Assembly: GCA_037833965.1 (NCBI GenBank)
Contig: AP031352.1
Location: 26,578,501 to 26,642,500, forward strand
Direction of reading: 5' to 3'
DNA: 64,000 nt
Source: Marchantia polymorpha subsp. ruderalis
Lineage: Eukaryota > Streptophyta > Marchantiopsida > Marchantiales > Marchantiaceae
Shown: in pieces, positions 48,019-58,753 of the stretch
How the letters are laid out: every line of letters starts with the position of its first letter
Position numbering within the stretch: the first letter of the stretch is position 1
Notes under the pieces: model-generated
Told to the model about the DNA's origin: nothing
What the model saw: the letters and a program-made list of their open reading frames with translations, nothing else
Databases searched by the model: none
Program-made: the position numbers and the translations under genes

Positions 48019-49864
48019 ATGCAGTATCCATTGGGCAACGTACATTGCTGAGGTGTCTCAGATTTTGTGTTCGCTGGTCGTGTAATGGTATGCTGATGTA
48101 TACATTATGTTACTCACTTTGGAGAATTTGTGATCAGATTGAAACTGTGCCTGGGGCTTCTGGCTGCGATAACTCGTGTCGCTGCCGCCGCCACGAACAG
48201 TGCCGCCGTCGAATCTCTGGGAAGAATTGTCTATCTGCCCGATGTTAACCTGGTGAATGATCACAACTCGGATCCGCTGATTTTTTATCTGAATGACTTG
48301 AACACCATCGCCAGGACCTCCAAGGAATCGTACACAGACATGAACTCCAGGTTTTTCGAAAGCAGCGACAAGTTCAAGCAGTCGGTACTAATACAAATTC
48401 TGTCTACTCTAAATGATTGGTAGAGTATATGTTGAGGCAACTTTAGCACCAAGTCCATTGTCGCCACGACTGTCAAAATTCTATACTATACCATATTCCA
48501 TTTGCATAACATATGTAGAGAGCTGAAAAGATGGCTTATCCCAATTTGTGTACAAATTGTATGTACATTCGCTCAACGTGGCTTTGTAATGGTGTCAGAT
48601 TGCTACTGAGATGGGACTGGGTGGAAGCTACCAGCAGATCAGCTTCAGTGTGAATGCAGCATTCAATCGAGTGTCAGGATCGGAGACTGAAGTGAAAGTG
48701 GCTGAAGTCCAAGCCGCGCGTTTACACAGCAAAACGTATCTACCCAGGGGCTCGGAGCTCAACAGCTTCCCTCTGAAAAAAGAATTCCTGCAAGATTTCC
48801 AGAATTTGCCCACTCAGGTGACGGATCCGCATGTGGATGTTTCATGGTCACCGTTCCGCAACTTCATGAACATGTGGGGGTCGCACATCGTGCATGTAGC
48901 TTACACTGGAGCAGTTTACCAGAGCTTCAGTAGCTCCAAGTTCGAGAAAAATTACAGTCAGAGAGACATGGAGATTAAGGCGTGCGTGAAGGCCGAGGGA
49001 ATCACGGGCAAGGCGTTGGAAGCCTGCGCCGGCTACAGCGAATCCGAGCGACGGGAAGCATCGAAGCTCACCACCACCGACACGAAGCGGGTGAAGGGTG
49101 GCAGCGCAGCTACACGCAGCCAATTGGCCAGCGGGCTCGCCACTCAAGCGCTACTACAGGAGTTTCTGAGCCAAGACTCGGTGGGCGAGCAGCCCGTGCG
49201 ATACGAATACCTTCCGATCTGGGATTTTCTACTCGGCCGCTCGGGCAGGAATAGCGTTGACGCAAAGAGGGCTCTAGCACTGCAGGTATTCACAGTAGTA
49301 TACTCTCGAATCGAATGAATCCAATCAAGTCAAGTAATGTCACCCTGCTTGCGACCGAGACGGGATCTGACTTTGTACAATTGCATGCAGGCGTACTACG
49401 AGGGGTGGAAGGCGATCACTTGCCCACTGGTGGTAACAACAGGCCAAACCAACAACAACGCACAGATGATGGTTGCAGAGTACACGAAAGATAAGCAAGC
49501 TACGGGATACTACTTGTGCATCCGTCGCTGCAATGGCTGCCACAATTACCACGAAGACTGCCACTACGATTTCAGCGGGTGCTGCCGCTCTTACGGCCCG
49601 TCTGTGCTGAAACGCGGCTGGAGCACAGATTTTGTGACTCGAGCCGGGGACTGGGAATCGGGGTGGTGCAACTGGGACAATGGGTGCTACTACCAGGTCG
49701 GGCTCGGATGCGTTTGCGGTAAGAGCAATGAGGAAAACGGATGCAACTACGACTACCCTCTCAACCCCAAGGACGCCACCTGGCTCAAGTACAAGATCCT
49801 CTGGAACCAGCACTCCTTGACACTCGACTCCGATGACACTGCTGCTTACATCGCCGAGGCTTAG
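48019..49864 (+). CDS. secreted MACPF-domain (perforin-like) protein with cysteine-rich C-terminus
   Basis: Predicted exons are 48019-48023, 48138-48384, 48599-49285 and 49391-49864 (1413 nt, 470 aa). The last two introns are phase 0 with canonical sites. The 5-nt first coding exon is inferred: the second exon has no ATG, and the join ATGCA|A restores a start directly before a Leu/Ala-rich signal peptide. The MACPF signature appears as Trp-Gly-Ser-His (177-180), and Asn-Phe-Met-Asn-Met precedes it; a Gly-Gly hinge follows near residue 260. The C-terminal region has eleven cysteines between residues 356 and 431, many spaced C-x3-C, C-x2-C, CC. MACPF proteins oligomerise into membrane pores in immunity or as toxins; plant CAD1/NSL1 MACPFs are, as I recall, cytoplasmic-looking, so this secreted Cys-rich form is a different type. 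Pore activity is inferred only. Confidence 0.82.
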
Positions 49865-51460
49865 ATCGATGTATCAACTGTCTACCTTGTCGATCACATG
49901 AGTTGATGATACATACGACATAGAATATGTTTCAGTGCTTGGCTGGCTCGTTACAAGCGGCAGTTATCTCCTTTTCTGTGTTATCGTAATTTTGTGTATG
50001 TGTGTGAAAGAGCTCAGCTCATTATGTAAAAATAAAGGCAGGCAACGGCCAGCACTGTAATAATGACGAGACTACTGTTTGTATTCTTGAGGATTGGGTG
50101 AATGATCAGGCTTTTAGCTTTGTCTTGTGTCCACCATGAACATTGAGAACGAATCTCGCAAAGAGTAATATGGAAGCGTTTATTTCAATATTTTTTATGT
50201 ACCTACAGCGAACGATCTTTAGATCGATTGAAGTCTGAAAAGTATCGATGGCAGCTTCTAGACGAGAGTGTGCAATGGCTGGACAACGATCTTGGATTAG
50301 CTGGAAGCATTAGTTACAAAAATACGAAATTCATACTCCATTACAAATAAATTTTTATATTTAGATAGAGTTTTTCTTCCCATGAATAAAAAGACCCTAT
50401 AGTTTAACTCACACAGATTTCTACTTTTCATATGATTACCTCTCTCCATTTCATTACTAAATATGTTCATCAAAAGCTTCATTGAACTTACGAATTCATT
50501 GAAAAAAAGCATGTGCACACACATGCTTCTCATGATCGGAGTATAACTAGCCTAAAACTCGAGCTACATTGAGAAAGAAAGCATGGTGAGAATCTGAATG
50601 GTGAATTGTTTCTAGAGAGTCGCCCATTATGGCAGACCCATCGATGTAATCCAAATGCAGGAAGACTACGTGTCAAGTTTAGGAACCAGCCAGAAACATA
50701 AAGTTGTGCATGAACTCATAACAATTAGAAATTGAACTTTCATGTAGATCACTTAGCCGTGTGCATGATTGAAATCACTTCTTTCTCAAGAGAGAGTAAC
50801 CTTCTCATCACTATTGCACTTGATCCTCAATGAGGATGGAAGGACAGTGAAGGCCAGTGGTACTGTTGCTTTCGAAGAATGTATATCTTATGTCCGTGTT
50901 GACCGAACGGGGATGATGAGACTTCATGCTATACTTTACTTTGGTGCGGATTTCAGTGCGTTAGAAAACATTGAATAGCTGCATAGCCAGTGTTGGGAAG
51001 TTTGGAATGATAAAATGCTAGTAATATATTGATAGCGTTGAGCATTTGTCAGACAATGCACTGCTTACAGCTGTTCAGATCTAAGTGTCTGAGCACATCC
51101 GACTCGCAGAGAAAGTCAAGAGCTCAACGATCAGTCACAATTTTGAACGCTATAAGCCACAGATATATTTTACTGCAGAACGTGATTCTGAGTACCAACG
51201 ACCTGATGCTGGTATGCCAAGAAAGTAATTGACGACGTCAGAAATCAACTCGTTTGGATCTGATAGACTTGTAGCGGTCCGTAAAATTACTAGAGATCCA
51301 CACGTAGAAAGCTTAGAGTCACTGGCAACATTTCAGCGATCTGCACACGAAATGTACTTACTGTAGTACGATTATCTAGCTGGATCATGTCTGAGGCCAG
51401 AGTTTGCTCGAAGGATCGTATCCCCGACCACGGTGGCCAGCAGCGACCAAAGGGACCGGC
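49865..51460. other. convergent intergenic region between the MACPF and lectin genes
   Basis: It contains the MACPF 3' UTR, with AATAAA near 50029, and from 50516 the 3' flank of the lectin gene that is shared with blocks A and B. No promoter is needed here because both genes point inward. No other coding sequence seen. Confidence 0.5.
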
Positions 51461-52426
51461 TCATGCGCCTAAGAAATTCCAGCACTGGTACTCGCGTTCC
51501 GGCTTTGCGTCCGTTCCGAGGACGTAGTGTGTGCGGTCCAGGGTAACCATGACGAATTCAGCGCTTGCGACGTTCTGCAATCGGTAGAATCCCGGCTTAA
51601 TGGTGGTTGGGACGAGGCTCCAGGCCTGCTTCATATCGCCGTGACTGAGTGGCACCAGGCTGAGGTTGCCGGTGGTAGATTGAGAGACGTAGAAGTCCGT
51701 GTACACACTGCGCATGTGGTAAACTCCTGGTTGCCGTGTGGACGGAACGAGGGTGAACACCTGGTCCTTACGGAGAGTCACCTCGTTCTGCAGGCCGATG
51801 ATGCCCTTGTCACCACTCAGCTTGGCGTGAATGACCTTCTTGTACGCCAAGTTGCTGATCCTGAACTGAGTGTGAATCAGAGGGATCCCGACCGGAACAT
51901 TCGAACCTGCGGATGGGTCGAACTGCAGGACCCAGTCCTGGCGGCGCTCCTCCTGCGTCGCGGGCTTCGACTGCAGCCCGTAATTCTGGTCTTGGTAGAG
52001 GTAGCCATTGGTGTTGGCGTTCCTGAAGCGGAAGCATCCATCGCCGAACTCCGTGGAAGGCTCGATGAACCACAGTTGCTTCTTGTCGGCTTGATCCAGC
52101 TTCGAAATGACGGGTCCGGTGTCTGGACCGACGTCCTCGTCGTCACTCTCATCCCCATCGTCGGCGATCGCGCTCGCAGTTTTGGCGTAAACGGTCTGGA
52201 TATGGTAGCAGGTGTTGAGCGGCTGGTCGGGATATGTCGAGGCCACGAGGTTGAAATTCAAGTTTTCGGCGTGTGTCTCAGTGGTTGACACTGTGACGCT
52301 GTACTCGCCCGGTGCACCAGATCGATCCTCCACCACCAGGTGAGCACCGGTCTCCGCATTGGCGACTGTGAATGTCGCAGATGAAGCAGGAAAAGGAATT
52401 CCTTGTGTGATCATGGAGGTCGACAT
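50516..52426 (-). repeat. lectin-containing homology block (third copy) shared with 30700-32622
   Basis: Aligns with 30700-32622 and 40950-42872 over the coding region and about 1 kb of 3' flank, with frequent substitutions and small indels. This copy diverged well before A and B separated. Confidence 0.88.
51461..52426 (-). CDS. ricin-B-type beta-trefoil lectin-like protein, full length (third copy)
   Basis: The coding exon gives 321 aa from the ATG at 52426. An in-frame ATG at 52543 would add 39 residues, but a splice acceptor (GCTTGTTCAG|CT) lies 2 nt before 52426 and a donor (CTGTCAG|GTACGG) at 52956/52955, so I read the upstream part as a 527-bp 5' UTR intron. The repeats QLWFIEPST, QDWVLQFDPS, QVFTLVPST and QAWSLVPTT, each followed by an aromatic/Asn/Leu-rich strand, mark RicinB_lectin_2-type trefoil units. 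The tail ends Gln-Cys-Trp-Asn-Phe-Leu, which copies A and B lack. An acidic loop lies near residue 90. The protein probably binds glycans; partner or target is unknown. It is convergent with the MACPF gene 1.6 kb away. Confidence 0.86.
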   Translation of the reverse strand: MSTSMITQGIPFPASSATFTVANAETGAHLVVEDRSGAPGEYSVTVSTTETHAENLNFNLVASTYPDQPLNTCYHIQTVYAKTASAIADDGDESDDEDVGPDTGPVISKLDQADKKQLWFIEPSTEFGDGCFRFRNANTNGYLYQDQNYGLQSKPATQEERRQDWVLQFDPSAGSNVPVGIPLIHTQFRISNLAYKKVIHAKLSGDKGIIGLQNEVTLRKDQVFTLVPSTRQPGVYHMRSVYTDFYVSQSTTGNLSLVPLSHGDMKQAWSLVPTTIKPGFYRLQNVASAEFVMVTLDRTHYVLGTDAKPEREYQCWNFLGA

Positions 52427-52875
52427 AGCTGAACAAGCGAGTACCAGAACGGAGAATAAACGATTATCAGTGCTCACAGGTCCAGAAGTATCCAGAAGAC
52501 CGAGGTAGTTCATGCCACAGACGAGTCTACAATAGACATTCATGCATGCATTTTTCCAACTGGCCTCGGCTAATTCTGAGGTCTAAGCCAAATCATGAAT
52601 ATGTCGAAGCTAGGCACACGTCTCGTTTTGAAAGGAGAAGTCGACATGGGTGAATAAAACAAGAAAAAGAACGGGGTACAAACGACTATCAGTGCTTAGA
52701 GGTTCACGGGTATCCAGAAGATCGAGCTAGTAAGACTGTCATGCTGCAAACCCTTCTACAATAGACATCCGTGCATGCATTATCCGATCTGGCCTCGGCT
52801 AATTCGGATGTCTAAGGCGAATCATGAAATATGTAGAAGCTGGACACATGTCTCGTTAGCAAAAAATAAATCGAC
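52420..52875. repeat. two-copy tandem repeat, ~221-bp unit, in the lectin 5' intron
   Basis: Unit 1 begins at gtcgacat (the complement of the lectin start ATGTCGAC, 52424-52426) and unit 2 at the same octamer at about 52640-52647. Shared stretches include atcagtgct, tatccagaaga, tctacaatagacat, tgcatgcatt and ggcctcggctaattc. Unit 2 is more diverged. The duplicated piece therefore copied the start codon and the intron 3' end. Confidence 0.82.
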
Positions 52876-53054
52876 GTCCTGAATGTCTCATTCCTTTCAT
52901 GCAACCACACAAGAATACTGATGGAGAAGGCCCGAATACCGTTGCAGAACCGTACCTGACAGATAAACGACCGTATGAGAGTCTTCTGGATTCGAAGTCG
53001 GGAGCCGCACTGAACCAAGTGTTGGATGAGCTGATGAATTTGGTTTGAGAGAGT

Positions 53055-53068
53055 GCTCTATTTATCCC
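53055..53068 (-). promoter_or_regulatory. TATA box of the third lectin gene
   Basis: On the minus strand the sequence is GGATAAATAGAGC, an excellent TATA box. A start near 53030 would give a first exon of about 75 nt without any ATG, ending at the donor after 52956. Blocks A and B have no counterpart. Confidence 0.6.
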
Positions 53069-53069
53069 T

Positions 53070-56000
53070 GTCAGAGGTCAAGCTCGCGGGACCGCTGTAT
53101 AGGGTTGCTTGCCACATGCAGGAATAGCATTTCGAATTTCGGTGAGAGCATCAAAATAACTTCCGAAAGACTTTGGTCCAGTGGAAAGCGAACTTTTACC
53201 CTCCCGTATACTATGGATGCAATGGCGCCAGCAGTACATCAGAGTGAAATTTACTCTCTTGTTGAAAAGCTACGAAGCTAAATATCAGCATTTTGGCCAT
53301 TTCTCAAAGCATATGCCCTTCCGTGGACATAATTATGGTGGAGCAGTTTGTGTGCGTGATTCAGGGGAGATAGCTCCACAGATATTGATATGTGGAGCGA
53401 TGGGGTTTTCAAGGAGTTACGTGAACGATATCATACATTGCGGGGAAAAATAGGTGTATTTTTCTGCTCAGGAAAATCAACAGTAATGCCTTTACTCACG
53501 CTCGCCGAAACATCCTTAGATCCATACGTCGATAGCGAGAACAATAGCAGATTCAGTCCGGGAAGTAACAAAGTTTTACATATTCTGCGTAGGCTTTTAA
53601 AGTTCTCGGCATTCTTCTTGAAAGCAGATGCAGGAGCTCGGTTGTACTGCCGCGAGATTGAAGACTTCAGTTGGCTGCATATCCAGCAGCTCATGTAGAC
53701 TTTTATGTGGATATAAGACCTCTCTAGGGTGTGTAAAACACTCGCACTGTAATATTGAGTGCATTTCCTTCCTCAAGCCAGATTGCTCAACAGCGAATGA
53801 AAACCGCAAGCCCCTTAAATGTAAATCAAATCATGACTGTTACAATGTGAGTGTCTACTTACACATCAGCCCTCCTAAATTCCGGCTTTCTTATTTTTAG
53901 AGTCCAAATTAATTTGGACAATTTGCCAAAATTTGCAAGATTGGCAAAGGAATTCCAGGATAAGTAGATTAGGGTAGGAATGCGTGATCTTATAGCAGTA
54001 TGTGAGTGAATGAGCTTTAATTTGCTGGCGATCTGTGGATCGCGAACTCAATGTGCTTCTAACTTGAAAGTAAATTGCGAATGAGTGCTCATATTCTCGT
54101 TCCTACTAATTTAGCAATGGGGAGCAAACTGCTCACAAAAGAAATAAAAGAAGCAAGAAAATTGTTGGTAGTGGGGAGAGCAAGTTGAGACTTGAAAAAA
54201 TTAAAAGAAACAATAAAAATAGGAAGGGGTTAATTATCCTTCACACTACAAAAAGTATATAAATTGTTTAAACAAGTAGGTATTTGATTGGGTAGAGTTA
54301 TTTCATTTTATAATGAACACCCTCGCTCCAAAGCTAGAGTTTTCAAAGGCAACATTGGACCCTGCGCTATCCACATTGCAAGCTTACGCGTTGAAGGATT
54401 ACACCGTCGTGATTTAGTGCAGACGCAAGGGTGGTAACAAAAAAGATGCAGTTATCAAGTGACTCAATATTGTATGTTACCTCTGAAAGAAATTGGTTCT
54501 CCTAACCGTATGATAAGGGTGAGGGATATTTAGTTTAAACTGAGTGATAACTAATCTCTCTCTAAAATACTCTGCAGGGGAGAGAACAAGTTACGACTTA
54601 CAGAAATAAAAGAAACAATAAAAATACTCTGCAATGGAGAGCAAGTTGCGATTTAGAGAAATAAAAGAAGCAATAAAAATACTCTGCAATGGATAGCAAA
54701 TTGAGACTTAAGAAATAAAAGATATAAGAAAAATATGATTCTAAAAGAAGTAAGAAAAATACACTGTGTACATTTTTTTCTTTTCATTTTATTACTTTCA
54801 TTTTTGTAGTACTTGTTTTTTATCATTGTGAGTATTTTCTTGCTTTCAATAGAATTACCCAAGTATCTTATATTTTTCTTTCAATTGTCTACGGTTTATC
54901 ATTGTGAATATTTTCTTGGCCCAATTACATTTCATGTATTATTTTATTCATTCAACGTTTCCAAATACGGAAGAGACTGTAAAATGGGAGAAAGATGAGT
55001 CTTGCATGTGAATCAATTCAAAATGATTATAGCGAAATCATCGAACCAAAAGTAATAAAATTAGAGTGTAAATGTCAAAAATGCCAGAATTAAGTCAATT
55101 CTGGAAAATATGGCATTTGCCATAATTTAATAGCCATGCTGTACATTCTTTCCTTATTGTAGAAAGCATGTATTCTGGTTTGGACAAATTAAGTTTTCTT
55201 TTATGTTTTGAGCCGATAACATGGATCTTGGTCTTGGATCTATCCACTGTCCACATCACAACTCGATATTCCGAACCAATGAACATAGTCCATCGTTAGA
55301 TTCACGTCGGATCAGCATTCGCCCAAAACATTTTTCTGCACACATTCATTTTACAGTTCATTTTCCCGTCCATCAATCTCAAACAAAGAGACTAAGAGGA
55401 TCATTCCTGAACTCACGTCTTTCTAGAGAAATGTCATCTGTAAATCTTGATTGAAATGCTGGCTCCAGAACATTGACCCTTGTATTAATCATCTAAAGGT
55501 TAAAAGTCACATTAGAGTCGTACGGCAAAAATTCTAGTCATTGGGTTGGTTCGAAATTCCATTGCAGTTGGAAGCCACCCATGGGACAAAAGAGTCCTGA
55601 TCGTGAAATTTACTCCTGTGCTAGAAACCCTCCGGAGTAAGATCCATGCGTCGATCTTGTGGTAAGGCCTGTTCCTCGTATGCATGCATGCCTGTTCTTC
55701 GTTAATGCACCTCGTATGAGGATGAAGTCCAAGTCTATTCGCAGGACAAAAAAGAGAGAGGAGAAAGAAACGTAATTATTTCGGCGAATAAATCCCCTGT
55801 TCAAGTACCTAACCAGCAACTGGCGAGCGTTGGTGTCGAATATGCTAACCCAACGAATGAGGCCCGAACAATTTTCACTCCAAACTTGAACAACGGCGAG
55901 CGTGAACTTTCACGCTTAATTTTCAACCATGTGCGAAATATCATCACTGCTCATTCGCATTTACATCTGGGCTCCACTCAGTCCTACACTTTCAAAAGAT

Positions 56001-57631
56001 GATTGCACACGTTTAGCCAGTTTTGAAATCGAATAAAATCCTCTATATATATTTATATATATTCATGCACTTTAAATGGGCAAATATATTGCTTCCACAA
56101 CCATACAGTGCTTTCACGTTGCGTGACGTTCTTTCGAAGGGGGAGGGGGGACGGTCAAACTTCTTACACCATTGATCATGTTTCACTCTGAGTGTGACGG
56201 AAGAGAGTAAATGAATGCTTACACTTAATTCCAACACCTTCACTTTATTATAAGATATTCAAAAACTGGCTTAATCCTATTACCATATTACTGATTTATG
56301 AACAGAACGTGCACAAAAATTATATTTTTCTATGCTGGTTTTGATATTTCGATGATGTTGGAGTAAGATATGTAATTTCATTTTCATCTCCGGGTTGTAT
56401 ATGGAGTGTGTGAAACTCCCTTCTATGAACCCCTGGACTTCTCAATAGAGACAATACTATCCCTATTGAGAAGCAAAACATCCAATCAACACCAGACATT
56501 ATTATCGAGACGCAAAGATAAAATCAACACCACTTTCTGTTTTTTCACCTCGGGGACGGTGCTTTCACACGATCACAGAATTTTGATAAAAAACTTCATA
56601 GTTTTGTGTCTTTGGAACTGTTGGCATACCTCTTATATAGGAATTGTTGTAATTATTTGACTTATTATAATCAAAGTAACGAAAACTAGATCAATCTAAG
56701 AAAAAAGGGATCAATTGATTCTCAAGAAAAAAAAGTCAAGATTACGTTTAAGAAGATATGTAAAGGAATTAAAAATTTTGAAAAACTGAATGCAAAATAT
56801 GTTCAAAAATTGATTATATGAAATGGCAAAAATGTACAAAGCGAAACGGTTGGAACTACATACAAATTTATCTAAAACTGTAATGTACATGAACATTGAA
56901 ACTGTTAATGAAAAACGTATGAGGAGACACAAATTCTCATCATTTTTATAATATAAGGTGTATTATTCAAGCATAGCTTCAATTAAAATTTTCTTGAATA
57001 TTATTCACAAGTTGAAAATGATGACGTTATAAGTTTCAGATGAAATTTATTTTCTGTGAAATCATGAAAAGCATAATTTTTAAAAAACTTACTTGATTAT
57101 TTTATAAAATTAGATGAATTAAAACTGAATGAAAAGATTTATTATCTTTTAATTATCTAAAATTTTTCCAAAATTTCATCAAATTATGATTTAAAATTTG
57201 TTTGTTGAAATATGTTTAGTAAAAGTAAATTTTTACCTTTTGTTGAGGTTAACTTGGGTTAAGGAGTAACATCAGGTCCTAGCTATTTATAATTAAGAGT
57301 GTTGCCGATGTTGGAATATTTTATCTTAAGGGTTTGTGTATTACTAATGAGTTTTTTTGGTAAAGTCTCACTCGTGAACTTCCTCCGTGGATGTAGACTT
57401 TTGTGTAACCGAAGAAACCACATTCATTTTAGGATTAAGTGCACCAAACTGGAACTAGATGTCAAGCTTAACTACGGTTAGACTAACTACGATTAACAAG
57501 ATGAGGGTTAACCTTTCAAACTTTCACTTAATGCAAGTCTAGGAGGAGGCAATTCTATAATTAATATATAATTTCAGCGTGAAGTTCTAGAAAGTAAAAC
57601 TAAACTATAGTTATATGTCTATGAACAAGTG
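53070..57631. other. intergenic region, no gene recognised
   Basis: Balanced composition until about 53900, then AT-rich patches. Overlapping short open frames at 53181-53900 lack family motifs. A tandem array lies at 54569-54735. From 56660 to 57250 the sequence is strongly AT-rich. Nothing else recognised. Confidence 0.45.
54569..54735. repeat. tandem array, three ~55-57-bp units
   Basis: Units begin actctgca at 54569, 54626 and 54681 and contain gagcaag, acttagagaaataaaaga and caataaaaat variants. Diverged relatives occur at about 54130-54230, so an older array may have been larger. Confidence 0.85.
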
Positions 57632-58500
57632 TTACCTAGAACTAAACCGTAATTGATAACATGTCAGAGAGAAACTACATAGATAGGAATTATCATTTGA
57701 TCTAACTCTTTGCTGCAAAATCTTCAAAGTTGTACGTTGCTTTGAAAATTTATCAAAAGAAATCACTTTGATAAAGTCATCAGTCAGGTTAAGCTCTTCA
57801 TCAATCTTGATGAGGTTAATCACGTTCTCAGACACAGCGTATTTGATAAAATGATATCTGATGCTAATGTGTTTCATCCTACTATCCATCACCTAATTTT
57901 TAGCAAGGTGAAGCACACTCTAACTATCACAATGAAGATTCATATCCTACTACAGCAATTCCATCTCAGCAATAAGCTTATTCAACCATATTGCTCATTT
58001 AGGGATGGCTTATTTAAGTTAATTTATTAAATGTGACCAGACTTGCCATATTTCCAGCTGATGATGTTCTTATCATCTCTAGACTAGACCTAGATCTAAA
58101 CTTTTTCTTGTTATTTTCACTGTCTATCTTACTAGTAAACGTCCGACCATGAGAGACTGTCAAGGTAATAGACGATGAAGTGGATTGACTAGAAGAGTGA
58201 TGCATAGACATCAACAACTTTTGTTGCATGTCGTTGATCAATAAGGTAGTAACAACTTCATTGTATGTGATGGTTTCTTTGTCACGCTGAAGAAACATTC
58301 GTGACAAGGTAGTCGTAAAAAACTCAATAACTGAATCATTTTTTGCTCATCACTTTAATTTTCTCCAAGGTTCTCAAGATCTACAAACAAATCATTGAAG
58401 TTATCTACATGATCTTTGATCTTAATACCTTCCACCATTTTTGCAATGCGCAACTCAATTTTTTTACCAAGTTTTGTATCTGTGTAGATGTTCATGAAAC
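57632..58500 (-). mobile_element. internally deleted Ty1-copia retrotransposon remnant
   Basis: On the minus strand, 58307-58014 reads as copia GAG, with Lys-Glu-Thr-Ile-Thr-Tyr-Asn-Glu-Val-Val-Thr-Thr-Leu-Leu and a Ser-rich linker before the zinc-knuckle position; earlier GAG residues appear in another frame up to about 58500. Directly after, about 58005-57700 reads as the end of the RNase H domain: Ala-Ile-Trp-Leu-Asn-Lys-Leu, His-Cys-Asp-Ser, His-Leu-Ala-Lys-Asn, Met-Lys-His-Ile-Ser-Ile-Arg-Tyr-His-Phe. Protease, integrase and reverse transcriptase are missing, so GAG is joined to RNase H by a large deletion. Four stops interrupt RNase H. I could not define the LTRs. Confidence 0.78.
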
Positions 58501-58753
58501 GCAAGTTGATTTTGGAGATGCATGTTTTCACGGAGATAGTGATATGCTCTCGACATTATTTGCGACTTTTACTTGATGGACATCAAATTTATGTCCAGCA
58601 AGGAATGTCCCACAAATACGTGGACGTTCTGATGTTATGCTCAAAGCATAAGTCAAGGAAGGAGGCTTTGTCGTCCAACATCCATTGATCATGGATCATC
58701 ATCAAAGCATCATAACATCCATCCATCAGGTATCATCCATTTGACAGGATCTG

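Noticed and set aside
52427-52543. N-terminal extension of the third lectin from ATG 52543
   Set aside because: The interval ends in a good splice acceptor, lies in a tandem repeat, and is not shared by copies A and B. A downstream TATA-driven first exon without ATG explains the structure better.
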